DNA of 64,000 nucleotides from Neobacillus cucumis (GCF_016107705.1 NZ_JAEHGC010000010.1:124001-188000); one strand, 5' to 3'. Shown: positions 9,424-18,150, counted from the first letter of the stretch. The notes: generated by a model from the sequence alone, not told the origin. A program made the numbers and translations.

Positions 9424-9936
9424 TAATAATTCTGCAATTTTATTTACAGCTGTTTTATCGTGAATAGAAAAGTGAATCATATCTTCTTGTTGATCTAAAA
9501 TTGGTTTTATTGTTTCATCCCAATATAGAACAATTTTTACATTTTGCACTATTTCTAACAATGAGAGATCCGCCTTATCTCTTATAATCAAAAGCTTTGG
9601 ATAATGCTGATATTTATGCCCCTCAATTAAGATGACATCTGGCTGTAAATTTTTTAAAAGTTCAATTTGCTTTTCAAGTGGTGTTACTGTGTTTTCCACT
9701 TGAAGCAGCAATCTCCCCTCTCCTTCGACAATGGAAGCAGCTGCTCCAGCATCAATATGCCTAGAAGAATCTTTTCCGGATAATACAGTCGGCTTTCCAC
9801 CATGGCCATGATGTTTAATCGTAACGGTTTTGCGGTTTCGTAATGTTAAAGCTTCAATAAGTTGAAGAATTAAAGTCGTTTTTCCACTATTTTGAAAGCC
9901 AACGATTTGAAAAATAACTGGCGTTACCAAGGCCAC
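9406..9936 (-). CDS. mobB: Molybdopterin-guanine dinucleotide biosynthesis protein B
   Basis: A 176-residue P-loop GTP-binding protein that assists conversion of molybdenum cofactor to the guanine dinucleotide form. Walker A GFQNSGKTTL is at about residues 12-21, followed by TVTIKHHGHGG and VILIEGHKYQHYPKL, both typical of MobB. It starts with GTG inside moeA (13-base overlap), so it is translationally coupled to moeA. No mobA was seen in the window. Probably supplies cofactor to nitrate reductase or formate dehydrogenase encoded elsewhere. Confidence 0.92.
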   Translation of the reverse strand: MALVTPVIFQIVGFQNSGKTTLILQLIEALTLRNRKTVTIKHHGHGGKPTVLSGKDSSRHIDAGAAASIVEGEGRLLLQVENTVTPLEKQIELLKNLQPDVILIEGHKYQHYPKLLIIRDKADLSLLEIVQNVKIVLYWDETIKPILDQQEDMIHFSIHDKTAVNKIAELLIKKEA

Positions 9937-11189
9937 TCACTTCCGGTTTGATCTTCTAATATAAGGACATCGACCACATTGCCCGCCTCAAAACCCCTTG
10001 TGCCACCAGGCAGCACCATTAAAGAATTTGCACCAGCAAGACTTGTCACGATATTGGACTTATCTGTCCCGCTAGGCGATACTGTCAGCCTGCCTTCATT
10101 AATTTGCACAGTGCTTCGAACAAAACGGGTAAATGGATTTGGTTTTGGAAAATTTGCCAGGAGTTCAGCCTTTTCTTTTCTTAGATGCGGTTGAGTTGAA
10201 AACAACATCCTACGAATAATCGGCCTCGTAAATAATTCAAAGCCTACATAACAAGCTGAAGGATTTCCCGAGAGACCAAAAAGAATTTTACCTTGAAATT
10301 TAGCAACGGTTGTCACACTCCCTGGCCTCATTGCCACCTTATTAAATAAAACCTCGGCTCCCAACTTTTGATAGATTTCCGGAAGATAATCAAAATCACC
10401 AACCGACACTCCACCAGTTGTGATGAGTAAATCGACCTTTTCTAAAGCATTTTTCACTGCATTAAAGCATGTATCAAAATCATCAGGAAGCTTGCCATAA
10501 TAATGGGCTATTCCTCCGGCTCTTTCAATTTGGGCAACAATCATATGGGAATTGCTGTTGCGGATTTTTCCCGGTTCCAACGGTTCATTTACCTCCAAAA
10601 GCTCCGTTCCAGTTGCAAATAACCCAATAACAGGTTTTTTTGCGACCGGAACCTCACTATAACCAAAGGTTGCAAGGATGGCTTGTACACCAGGATTAAT
10701 ATATGTACCTTTTTTTACTAGGGTTTCCCCGGCTTTTGTGTCTTCACCTCGAAATGACACATTATCCCCCTTATTAAGCTTGCGCTTAATGGACATAAAA
10801 GGTTTACCATTCTTTTCGAAGCTATTTGTCAGCTCAAGCATAACAACTGCATCAGCCCCATTCGGCATCATTGCACCGGTCATAATCCTGACTGCTTGAA
10901 ATTCATTCACGGTTTGACTGGATACATGTCCTGCTCCAATATGGTCAATGACTTCAAAATCAACAGAGTGGTCAAGCGAGGCATCCTTTGTATCAATTGA
11001 ACGCACTGCGAAGCCATCATATGGTGACCTGTCAAAGTGCGGGACATCATTCGTGGCATTAATATTTTCCGCTAATATACGACCATAACTCTCTTCAATA
11101 GGTACATATTCAGTCACACCAGCTAGTTGGTTTTCCATTATTTTTTTTACCGCATCCCCTACTGGTATCGGATTTCTTCTTTCTAACAA
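9924..11189 (-). CDS. moeA: Molybdopterin molybdenumtransferase MoeA
   Basis: Inserts molybdate into adenylylated molybdopterin. The 421 residues show the N-terminal MoeA domain (FDRSPYDGFAVRS at about 52-64), the MoCF-binding core with LLITTGGVSVGDFD (about 255-268) and LSGNPSACYVGFE, and the C-terminal beta domain. Translation begins with TTG after AGGAG at good spacing. A TATAAT on the minus strand (11246-11251) may be its -10. It is the first gene of moeA-mobB. The Fnr box at 11333 lies in the same intergenic region but is placed for ric, not moeA. Confidence 0.95.
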   Translation of the reverse strand: MLERRNPIPVGDAVKKIMENQLAGVTEYVPIEESYGRILAENINATNDVPHFDRSPYDGFAVRSIDTKDASLDHSVDFEVIDHIGAGHVSSQTVNEFQAVRIMTGAMMPNGADAVVMLELTNSFEKNGKPFMSIKRKLNKGDNVSFRGEDTKAGETLVKKGTYINPGVQAILATFGYSEVPVAKKPVIGLFATGTELLEVNEPLEPGKIRNSNSHMIVAQIERAGGIAHYYGKLPDDFDTCFNAVKNALEKVDLLITTGGVSVGDFDYLPEIYQKLGAEVLFNKVAMRPGSVTTVAKFQGKILFGLSGNPSACYVGFELFTRPIIRRMLFSTQPHLRKEKAELLANFPKPNPFTRFVRSTVQINEGRLTVSPSGTDKSNIVTSLAGANSLMVLPGGTRGFEAGNVVDVLILEDQTGSEWPW

Positions 11190-11332
11190 AGCAATCAGCT
11201 CCTGCCTTTAATCAGTCAAATTCTTAAGTCATGATAGTCAATTTTATTATAAGACTATCGAAACGGTATGAACATCGCAACTATCAAAGTGACAACATAC
11301 TTTTATTTTAAACAAAAAATTCATATGAATCG

Positions 11333-11375
11333 TGTGATTCAGGTCACCTGTTTTTTTTTTGATTTCGATTATGCT
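11333..11375 (+). promoter_or_regulatory. Fnr-dependent promoter of ric
   Basis: TGTGA-N6-TCACC at 11333-11348 with TATGCT at 11370-11375. The centre-to-minus-10 distance is 29.5 bases, identical to the sites of ywiC, the radical SAM gene and the truncated haemoglobin. Confidence 0.82.
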
Positions 11376-11421
11376 TATAGTAAGAAATAAAAAATACTTT
11401 TCAATTTAGGAGGAAACAAAA

Positions 11422-12120
11422 ATGTCCATTCCATTTACTTCAGATACATTAGTTAAAGATATTGTAAACGAATTACCTAAAACAAGTGATGTTTTTAAAA
11501 AGAACCGAATTGATTTTTGCTGTGGCGGTAATATACCACTATCTCAAGCTGCTGCACAAAACAACCTAAATATGGACAATTTAATCGAAGAATTAAAAGA
11601 GGTTTATGAAAAAAGTGAACCTGCAGATACAGATTTAGAAGTATGGACTAATTCTGATTCCAATACGATTATCGATCATGTTATTGCGGGGTATCACCGT
11701 GCTACAGAAGATGAGTTAACACAACTTAGCCCCTATGTGACAAAGGTATCACGTGTACATGGTGACAACCATCCAGAGCTGTTAAAAGTAAATGAACTAT
11801 TTTATGAATTTAAAAAAGAAATGATTGAACACATGGCAAAAGAAGAAGAAATTGTTTTCCCATTAATTAGACAGCTTGCAAATAATACTGCCCCAAATCG
11901 TGAAGAGGCCATTGCAATGATTGTCGAGCTTGAAAAAGAACATGACCATGCCGGGGAAATTTTAAGACAAATTCGCGCGGTAACAGCTGATTTTGAACTT
12001 CCACTAGATGCCTGCGGAACTTATCGATTAGTTTACAAGCGGTTGGAGGATCTTGAAGGATTAACCTTCATGCACGTACACCTTGAAAATAACATTTTAT
12101 TCCCTCGCTATATAGATTAA
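11422..12120 (+). CDS. ric: Iron-sulfur cluster repair di-iron protein (RIC/ScdA/YtfE)
   Basis: A 232-residue cytosolic hemerythrin-like protein that repairs Fe-S clusters after oxidative or nitrosative damage. The N-terminal ScdA domain (1-60) has the double-Cys motif IDFCCGG. The helical di-iron domain follows, with His and Glu ligands in IIDHVIAGYHRATEDE, RVHGDNHPEL, MIEHMAKEEEIVFP, LEKEHDHAGEI and FMHVHLENNILFP. AGGAGG precedes the ATG. Own Fnr-type promoter. Flanked by molybdenum-cofactor genes, which fits growth on nitrate with nitric oxide stress. Confidence 0.95.
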   Translation: MSIPFTSDTLVKDIVNELPKTSDVFKKNRIDFCCGGNIPLSQAAAQNNLNMDNLIEELKEVYEKSEPADTDLEVWTNSDSNTIIDHVIAGYHRATEDELTQLSPYVTKVSRVHGDNHPELLKVNELFYEFKKEMIEHMAKEEEIVFPLIRQLANNTAPNREEAIAMIVELEKEHDHAGEILRQIRAVTADFELPLDACGTYRLVYKRLEDLEGLTFMHVHLENNILFPRYID

Positions 12121-12121
12121 T

Positions 12122-12161
12122 AAAAAAACAGCCTGCTTGAAGTCAAAGCAGGCTGTTTTTT
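12122..12161. terminator. Bidirectional terminator between ric and moaA
   Basis: Stem AACAGCCTGCTT / AAGCAGGCTGTT with an 7-base loop, flanked by A and T tracts. Confidence 0.9.
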
Positions 12162-12162
12162 A

Positions 12163-13179
12163 TTATCCACCGATATAAGACATTTCAATTTTTTTCCGCT
12201 TCTTATTGGATTCAGCCATTCTTTCGTCAGAGTAACGATCATCGCGGCCATTCCAAATTTCTGAAATCCGCTTAGTAAGTTCCTCGTCCGTCGCACCATT
12301 TCTCATGATATTACGAAGGTCATGACCGTTTCCATTAAACAAACAGGTAAATATTTGGCCATTAGCCGATAAGCGTGCACGGGTACAGCTTGAACAAAAA
12401 GACTCAGACACGGATGAAATAAACCCAACGTTTACATTCGTATCTTTATAACGATAAAGTTTAGCCACCTCACCAAAATAAGCTGGGTTCACCGGCTCCA
12501 ACTCATAATTTTCTTTTAGCATTTCATAAATCTGCTTTTTCGTAATGACATCATCCATCTTCCAGCCGTTCGTTGAGCCGACATCCATAAATTCAATATA
12601 CCGGAGCTCAAGACCATTTTTCTTGCAAAAATCCGCCATCGGGACAATTTCAGTATCGTTTAGCCCTTTTTTTACTACCATATTGATTTTTACGCCTAAT
12701 CCTGCTTGTTTTGCTGCTTCGATTCCTTCTAGAACAGGTTTGGTTCCGATATTTCGTCCGTTTATTTTTCCGAACAACTCATCATTCAGGCTGTCAAGGC
12801 TGACATTAACCCGTTTAAGTCCGGCCTGTTTTAGTTTTTCAGCAAATTTCTTCAGCATTACACCGTTTGTTGTTAAACCAATATCTTTAAGACCTTCTAT
12901 TTTAGAGAGTTTACTAACCAAAACAGGTAAGTCTCTTCTTAACAGCGGCTCTCCACCTGTTAATCGAATTTTTTCAACTCCTATTTGAACAAAGATCTTT
13001 GCTAGCCGCTCAATTTCTTCATAAGTTAATAAAGCGCTTTTTGGTAAAAAGACAAAATCGGGTCCAAATTGATCGGCTGGCATGCAATACTGGCAGCGGA
13101 AATTACAGCGGTCAATTACAGAAATCCGCAGATCATGTAATGGCCGATTAAATTTATCTTTAATAATGGTATTTTCCAT
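12163..13179 (-). CDS. moaA: GTP 3',8-cyclase MoaA
   Basis: Radical SAM enzyme that catalyses the first step of molybdenum cofactor synthesis from GTP. The 338 residues contain the N-terminal cluster motif CNFRCQYC (about residues 19-26), GGEPLLR, the C-terminal cluster [12 protein letters not shown] plus a later Cys (FTCLF), and the essential C-terminal Gly-Gly (SYIGG). The start at 13179 has TGGAG nine bases upstream; the longer reading to 13215 has no ribosome site. moaC and moaDE are not in the window. The AT-rich region upstream (13180-13482) has no clear Fnr box. Confidence 0.96.
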   Translation of the reverse strand: MENTIIKDKFNRPLHDLRISVIDRCNFRCQYCMPADQFGPDFVFLPKSALLTYEEIERLAKIFVQIGVEKIRLTGGEPLLRRDLPVLVSKLSKIEGLKDIGLTTNGVMLKKFAEKLKQAGLKRVNVSLDSLNDELFGKINGRNIGTKPVLEGIEAAKQAGLGVKINMVVKKGLNDTEIVPMADFCKKNGLELRYIEFMDVGSTNGWKMDDVITKKQIYEMLKENYELEPVNPAYFGEVAKLYRYKDTNVNVGFISSVSESFCSSCTRARLSANGQIFTCLFNGNGHDLRNIMRNGATDEELTKRISEIWNGRDDRYSDERMAESNKKRKKIEMSYIGG

Positions 13180-13482
13180 TCTAATCAACTCCATTATTTT
13201 TAAAAAACCACTCATTTATTTTAGTTTTAATGAACCACTTTTTCACTAGTTAACTTACTTTTATCATAACAGAAGATGGATTTGGTACAAACGATTGTTT
13301 TTGGAAATATTCATTGCAAAATATTTCAAAACACTTGTCAAAAAAGCGATAATCAGTTTTCACTATATTGTCATTGTTTACTTCTTTTTTTTACAAAAAC
13401 CTGAGGTAAAATGTTTATAACAATAAAAAAATGACCTAGTGAAATATAACTAGTTTTTAACTATAGACGGGGTGAAAACTGA
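13180..13482. other. Divergent promoter region of moaA and the second fnr
   Basis: About 300 AT-rich bases without a reading frame. TTTATAAC near 13412 may be a -10 for the downstream fnr copy. I see no intact TGTGA-N6-TCACA box, so Fnr autoregulation is not supported. Confidence 0.5.
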
Positions 13483-14181
13483 ATGATGACGAAAATGAAA
13501 CCAACCCATTCATTAGAAATAAAAGAATTACTTAAATTCGCTGACCGTAAGTTCAGAAGTGAGAGAGGAAAATTTTTATTCCAAGAAGGAATGGCTGCTG
13601 AGGAGCTCTATATCATCCTTTCCGGCAAAATCCAAATTAGTAAAATTACCTCAGATGGACGAGAGCTTTCCTTAAGAATCTGTGGGGAAAATGATATTTG
13701 TGGAGAATTGACACTGTTCACGGATAATCCAAAATTTTTACTCAGTGCCAAGGTCCTAGAAGAAGGGGAAATTGTCGCTATTAAAAAAGATGTGATTGAA
13801 AGCGAAATTTTCCAAGACAGCAAACTTGCTTATGAATTCATGAAATGGATGAGTGATCATTTCCGCAAAACCCAAACAAAATTTCGTGACCTTGTCTTAA
13901 ATGGTAAACGCGGCGCACTTTTTTCAACGCTTATTCGAATGTCTAATAGCTATGGTATTCATAAAGACCGTGAAATATTAATTGATTTACCCCTTACAAA
14001 TCAAGAGCTTGCCAATTTCTGCGGCACCTCCCGTGAAAGTACGAATCGTATTTTAAGTGAATTAAAGAAGGACAATATTATTTCAGTTAAAAAAGGCAAA
14101 ATTTCGATATTGGATCTTCAATATTTAAAAGATGAAATCGGCTGCGAGAATTGTCCAGCTGTTTATTGCAATATCGAATAG
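13483..14181 (+). CDS. Fnr-type [4Fe-4S] anaerobic regulator, copy 2
   Basis: A 232-residue Crp/Fnr protein with the same architecture as the copy at 7.7 kb: sensor beta roll, dimer helix with KFRDLVLNGKRGAL, and HTH GTSRESTNRILSEL. It ends with CENCPAVYC, again CX2CX4C, so it too should bind an oxygen-sensitive [4Fe-4S] cluster. The two recognition helices share TSRE/NR but differ around it (EVVNRLL versus ESTNRIL). GGGGTG precedes the start. Which copy is the functional counterpart of B. subtilis Fnr cannot be settled from sequence alone. Confidence 0.9.
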   Translation: MMTKMKPTHSLEIKELLKFADRKFRSERGKFLFQEGMAAEELYIILSGKIQISKITSDGRELSLRICGENDICGELTLFTDNPKFLLSAKVLEEGEIVAIKKDVIESEIFQDSKLAYEFMKWMSDHFRKTQTKFRDLVLNGKRGALFSTLIRMSNSYGIHKDREILIDLPLTNQELANFCGTSRESTNRILSELKKDNIISVKKGKISILDLQYLKDEIGCENCPAVYCNIE

Positions 14182-14205
14182 GATGGGAAACCATCCTTTT
14201 TTATT
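14181..14205 (+). terminator. Terminator after the second fnr
   Basis: Compact hairpin GGATGG-GAAA-CCATCC followed by six T, starting within the stop codon. Confidence 0.88.
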
Positions 14206-14249
14206 TTGGATCGGGGAAGCACTCGGTTTGAATTACTTCCCCGAAATTT

Positions 14250-15374
14250 TTACTGGACTTGCTTATCTCTTAATGCTTTTGGAATGTAAACGCAGAATGG
14301 TTCACTTTCAAGATAATCCCCTGTCATCGCATATGCTCTAGATCTAGATCCCCCACAGACATAGCGGAATTCGCAAACACCGCATTTTCCTTTAAACGAG
14401 TCCGGATCTCGCAATGATTTAAAGATTGGAGACTCACGGTAAATTTCCGCAAGTGGTGTCTCACGGATATTCCCCGCTTTTACAGGTAAAAGTCCACTAG
14501 GATAGACATCACCGATATGAGAGACGAACACAAAACCATTTCCGTCATTGACGCCTTTTGGTGCACGGCCTAAGCCGTCTATTGATCCTGTTAGTCCTTT
14601 TTCCGTTAGAGCAGTTAAATAGTCAATTTCATCGGTTTGTTGTTTGGCTTCACGCATTTTTTGCTGGATGACCACACGGCGGTAATGCATTGCTTCGGTT
14701 GTTTTAATATCAAAGGATACTCGTTTACTTAAATCATAAAGCCATCTTAGAACTCTTTCATGTTCAACTGGAGAGATCATATCTGAAGCCTGGCCTCTTC
14801 CGGTCGGGACAAGGAAAAAGACACTCCAAAGTACACAGTTTAAATCCTCGACCATTTTCGCCATTTCATCTAGATATTCAACATTATATTTTGAAATTAC
14901 CGTATTAATTTGAATCGGCAGTCCTACCTCATGCAAGTAATTTATTCTTTCCATCGTCAAATCAAAGGACCCTGCAGTACCGCGGAAATGGTCGTGGACT
15001 TCTGCATTTGGTCCATCAATACTAAATGCCCAGCGGGAAAGACCAACTTCCTTCGCCTTTTGAATGGCTTCCTTCGTAACATTTGGAGTTGCACTTGGTG
15101 TCATCGAAACTCGGACGCCTTTTTCGACTGCATATTTAGCAATATCAAAGATATCTTCCCTCATAAGCGGATCTCCGCCTGTAAAGACTAGCATAGGATT
15201 ATTCATTTCATATATTTGATCAATAAGATTTTTGCCTTCTTCAAAGGTTAATTCACGCGGATCCCTTGCATATTGGGCATCGGCACGGCAATGCAGACAC
15301 TTTAATTGACAAGCACGTGTAAGTTCCCAGATAACGATAAATGGATCTTTATTAAAATCTCGGCTAATAGCCAT
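14250..15374 (-). CDS. Radical SAM/SPASM protein, TIGR04053 type
   Basis: A 374-residue radical SAM enzyme: cluster motif CQLKCLHC (about residues 17-24), GGDPLMR, and a SPASM-type C-terminal region with Cys in GKCGVCEFRYVCGG and a final Cys in EPFCVY. It resembles the TIGR04053 group, related to haem-d1/NirJ and peptide-modifying SPASM enzymes; its product is not known to me. AGGAGG precedes the ATG. It has its own Fnr box, and no small precursor-peptide gene is adjacent. Context suggests a role in anaerobic metabolism. Confidence 0.85.
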   Translation of the reverse strand: MAISRDFNKDPFIVIWELTRACQLKCLHCRADAQYARDPRELTFEEGKNLIDQIYEMNNPMLVFTGGDPLMREDIFDIAKYAVEKGVRVSMTPSATPNVTKEAIQKAKEVGLSRWAFSIDGPNAEVHDHFRGTAGSFDLTMERINYLHEVGLPIQINTVISKYNVEYLDEMAKMVEDLNCVLWSVFFLVPTGRGQASDMISPVEHERVLRWLYDLSKRVSFDIKTTEAMHYRRVVIQQKMREAKQQTDEIDYLTALTEKGLTGSIDGLGRAPKGVNDGNGFVFVSHIGDVYPSGLLPVKAGNIRETPLAEIYRESPIFKSLRDPDSFKGKCGVCEFRYVCGGSRSRAYAMTGDYLESEPFCVYIPKALRDKQVQ

Positions 15375-15427
15375 GATGAAACGCCTCCTACATCAGCTAT
15401 TTCAAATCAAACAGCTTTAATAACTGT

Positions 15428-15470
15428 ATTATAAAGTTGTTTATATTTGAAAAATGTGAAGTAACTCACT
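15428..15470 (-). promoter_or_regulatory. Fnr-dependent promoter of the radical SAM gene
   Basis: TGTGA-N6-TCACT at 15455-15470 and a perfect TATAAT -10 (15428-15433, minus strand). The box centre is 29.5 bases from the -10 edge, as at the other Fnr promoters here. Confidence 0.88.
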
Positions 15471-15502
15471 AAAGAGCGATTAAATATGTCTGTTTTGTGA
15501 AG

Positions 15503-15540
15503 ACAAAAAAACAGCAAGAGTTCGACTCTGCTGTTTAAAA
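15503..15540 (-). terminator. Terminator after yitW
   Basis: Stem AAACAGCA...TGCTGTTT extended by AGAGT/ACTCT with one bulge, and a T-run on the minus strand. Confidence 0.8.
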
Positions 15541-15551
15541 AAAACAAAATA

Positions 15552-15860
15552 TTAGCGAATTCCAAGGGCAATTTTAGCATAGCGTGACATCATTTCTTTA
15601 TTCCATGGCGGATTCCAAACGATATTAACCTCTACATCTTTGATTTCCGGAATATCTGCTAATGATCTTTTCACCTGATCCACAATTGTTCCTGCGAGCG
15701 GACATCCCATCGAAGTTAACGTCATCGTAATATCAACTTTGCCTTGATCATCCATTTCCACATTATAAACTAAACCTAAATTAACGATATCAACACCTAA
15801 TTCAGGATCGACTACTAGCTCAAGGGCACCCATTATATTTTCTTTTAATTCCTCATTCAT
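15552..15860 (-). CDS. yitW: MIP18/SufT-type Fe-S assembly protein YitW
   Basis: A 102-residue protein of the MIP18 (DUF59) family, whose members assist maturation of iron-sulfur proteins. It has VVDPELGVDIVNLGLVY, the conserved Cys in TSMGCPLAG (about residue 53) and VWNPPWNKE. AGGAG is 8 bases before the ATG at 15860; a GTG at 15869 overlaps that site. Lies downstream of yitV as in B. subtilis, with a 31-base gap, so probably one transcript. Confidence 0.92.
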   Translation of the reverse strand: MNEELKENIMGALELVVDPELGVDIVNLGLVYNVEMDDQGKVDITMTLTSMGCPLAGTIVDQVKRSLADIPEIKDVEVNIVWNPPWNKEMMSRYAKIALGIR

Positions 15861-15891
15861 TATGTTCACTCCTGTTCATTTTCTATTTGCT

Positions 15892-16659
15892 TTACAAGTA
15901 TTTTACAAACCAATCAACCGTTGCTAATAAGCCTTCCCTGCTAACCTTATGACCGGCATGTTCATCTGTTATAAAAGCCAACCTTTCAGGGTCTTGGCTA
16001 TAGCTTGACTTAATGTTTTCATAAAATTGATGCGTTAAGGAATACGGAACAATCGGGTCTTTTTTTCCATGCCAAAACAATAACGGTCTTTGTCCTAGTT
16101 TCTCCGGATATAGACTTAAATCATAATCCCTAAGAATCATAAGCTGATTCGCAATTTCTTCCTCAGTAAAAGGAATTTCCATTCCTTGGCTTTTTAAATG
16201 GTCAAGCTGCCAGAGAGAAAATTGCTCGTATGCCGGCATCCCCATTAAGCTTACTGCCGCTTTCATCCATGGGAACTGGGTGATTGCACCGAGAGTTATA
16301 ATTCCACCCATTGAAGTTCCAACAAGGCCGATTCGATTTGGATTAGTCAATCCATGTTGAACGAAATGTTCTTTTAGCGTCTTAAGTTCAGTAATGGTTT
16401 TGATGACGATGTTCCAAAATTCGGTTACTAACTCCTTCTCCTCTAATTCTTTCTGACGTTCACCATGGTGGATGGTATCAGGCAAAATCACCCGAAAACC
16501 TTTTTCTGCTAATAAATAGGCATAGTGCAGGTTATGTTCCTTTGCACTTGTAATACCATGAATAAAAATAATGGTTGGCAGTGATTCTTGATGTATATCT
16601 TTTTTAACAACTTCTAGTGCAGGTATATCCTTAATGTACTCTCTTTCGATGATGACCAC
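15892..16659 (-). CDS. yitV: YitV-like alpha/beta hydrolase (esterase)
   Basis: A 255-residue cytosolic hydrolase. The nucleophile elbow is GTSMGG (about residue 115), FIHGITSAKEHN forms the oxyanion region, KDPIVPYSL carries a probable catalytic Asp, and DEHAGHKVSREG the His. Translation starts with GTG after AGGGGGA. B. subtilis YitV is an uncharacterised esterase of the same length. First gene of yitV-yitW. A degenerate Fnr-type site lies upstream. Confidence 0.9.
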   Translation of the reverse strand: MVIIEREYIKDIPALEVVKKDIHQESLPTIIFIHGITSAKEHNLHYAYLLAEKGFRVILPDTIHHGERQKELEEKELVTEFWNIVIKTITELKTLKEHFVQHGLTNPNRIGLVGTSMGGIITLGAITQFPWMKAAVSLMGMPAYEQFSLWQLDHLKSQGMEIPFTEEEIANQLMILRDYDLSLYPEKLGQRPLLFWHGKKDPIVPYSLTHQFYENIKSSYSQDPERLAFITDEHAGHKVSREGLLATVDWFVKYL

Positions 16660-16686
16660 TACAGAATCCCCCTGAAGCTATATATA

Positions 16687-16729
16687 AGTATATCGATAAT
16701 TTACCTGGTATGATGTGAATTTTTTTACA
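16687..16729 (-). promoter_or_regulatory. Possible weak Fnr site upstream of yitV
   Basis: On the minus strand TGTAA-N6-TCACA (16714-16729) has one mismatch to the Fnr box, and TATACT (16687-16692) lies at exactly the same 29.5-base spacing as the four strong sites. The mismatch makes it tentative. Confidence 0.4.
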
Positions 16730-16893
16730 GGTTAGGTATAAAATTGTTAACATAGTATTTATACAAGTTTTAAACCTGCTTCCAATTGTATGTAAGAAAA
16801 TCACAATTGTAGTGTATCATGTAAACAATCATTTTCCTAAAATAAAGCTTATATCGCTTCCAAAATAAAAATAGAGAAGGAGTCCATATCCAT

Positions 16894-17706
16894 ATGGCAG
16901 AAAGACACTTAATTGCGTTAGATCTAGATGGGACATTATTAAAAGACGACAAAACTATTTCATTAAAAACAAAGGATATTTTGAAAAAAGCCCGAGACGC
17001 GGGACATATCGTTATGATTGCAACAGGGAGACCGTACCGCTCTAGTGAAATGTATTATCGTGAATTGGACTTGGATACTCCTATTGTTAATTTCAACGGA
17101 GCATTTATGCATCATCCACGAAACCCTGGCTGGGGATTATTTCATGAACCATTGGATGTTAAAGTGGCAAAGGAAATTGTTGATGCCTGCAGATCCTTCC
17201 AATTTCATAATATTATCGCAGAAGTGATGGATGATGTTTATTTTCATTACCACGATGAAAAGCTTCTTGATATTTTTGGAATGGGCAAACCAAAGGTGAC
17301 CACCGGTGATTTAAGTAATTTTTTAAAGGATTCACCAACAAGCTTATTAATTCATACAGAAGAGGATGAATTACGGCTAATTCGCCAGCATTTATCTGAA
17401 ATCCATGCGGAAGTGATTGAACAACGCAGTTGGGCTGCACCATGGCATGTGATTGAAATTATTAAATCGGGTATAAATAAAGCGGTTGGCTTGAAAAAGG
17501 CTGCGGATTTTTTCAATATTCCTGCTGAAAGAGTGGTTGCTTTTGGGGACGAGGATAATGACCTTGAAATGATTGAATATGCCGGGCATGGGATTGCGAT
17601 GGGCAATGCAATCGATCAGTTAAAAAATATTGCAAATGATGTTACCCTTACGAATGAAGAAGATGGTGTTGGAGAATATATAGCTGATTTATTGAATTTA
17701 AAATAG
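16894..17706 (+). CDS. yitU: HAD-superfamily (Cof-type) phosphatase YitU
   Basis: A 270-residue HAD phosphatase of the Cof subfamily: motif I LDLDGTLL (about residues 9-16), motif II ATGRPY, motif III Lys in IKSGINKAVGL, motif IV FGDEDNDLEM. The large C2 cap lies between. Related B. subtilis proteins dephosphorylate the flavin precursor ARPP, and YitU is among those reported. AGAAGGAG lies 11 bases before the ATG. Divergent from yitV as a neighbour pair conserved with B. subtilis. Confidence 0.92.
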   Translation: MAERHLIALDLDGTLLKDDKTISLKTKDILKKARDAGHIVMIATGRPYRSSEMYYRELDLDTPIVNFNGAFMHHPRNPGWGLFHEPLDVKVAKEIVDACRSFQFHNIIAEVMDDVYFHYHDEKLLDIFGMGKPKVTTGDLSNFLKDSPTSLLIHTEEDELRLIRQHLSEIHAEVIEQRSWAAPWHVIEIIKSGINKAVGLKKAADFFNIPAERVVAFGDEDNDLEMIEYAGHGIAMGNAIDQLKNIANDVTLTNEEDGVGEYIADLLNLK

Positions 17707-17815
17707 TGCTTTTTTCGCCATTGTTTACCTAAATGAAAACGTCAATTCGGAGCATACTAATTTTTGAGGCAGCACTTGCTGTTTCAATCGAAGCTCAAAC
17801 ATTGGAGGGATTCGA

Positions 17816-17968
17816 ATGGGTAAACGAAACAAATCAAAACGCTTTGTCCAGCAAGGAAAAGATACGGTCTCTAAGCATGCCGAACGTATCCCCTATCACA
17901 TGACCTATGCTGAAGCGGAAGCTCAGAAAATGTCCAATGTGCAAGACTCCTCGCTGGGAGGAATATAA
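17816..17968 (+). CDS. Small basic protein of unknown function
   Basis: A 50-residue protein (MGKRNKSKRFVQQGKDTV...), very basic at the N-terminus and without membrane segment. TTGGAGGG precedes the ATG. Two bases separate its stop from the next small gene, whose ribosome site GGGAGG lies within its last codons, so they are co-translated. Size and composition recall small spore or nucleoid-associated proteins, but I do not recognise the family. Confidence 0.75.
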   Translation: MGKRNKSKRFVQQGKDTVSKHAERIPYHMTYAEAEAQKMSNVQDSSLGGI

Positions 17969-17970
17969 AA

Positions 17971-18150
17971 ATGGGTAACCAATTATTCCAGGAAGCACGA
18001 AGATTTGTGGAGATGGCGAAGTCTGCCAGCCCTGCTGAACGTGATTCGGCTGTGGAAAAAGCCAAAAATGCTTTAAGTTCCGCATTTGCTAATTCTACAT
18101 TTGCCGAACAACGTCAGCTCCAACAAATGCAAAATGAGCTTGAGCAATAA
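17971..18150 (+). CDS. DUF3813-type small protein
   Basis: A 59-residue, probably all-helical protein (MGNQLFQEARRFVEMAKSAS...) with alternating charged and Ala-rich stretches, like DUF3813 proteins. In B. subtilis the small gene yizC sits between ipi and yitU; this is the equivalent position, so it may be yizC. GGAGG precedes the ATG and a terminator follows at once. Confidence 0.75.
   Translation: MGNQLFQEARRFVEMAKSASPAERDSAVEKAKNALSSAFANSTFAEQRQLQQMQNELEQ

Noticed and set aside
13180..13482. Fnr box in the moaA/fnr intergenic region
   Set aside because: Candidate halves (AGTGA, TTGTC) lack partners at six bases and do not fit the 29.5-base spacing.
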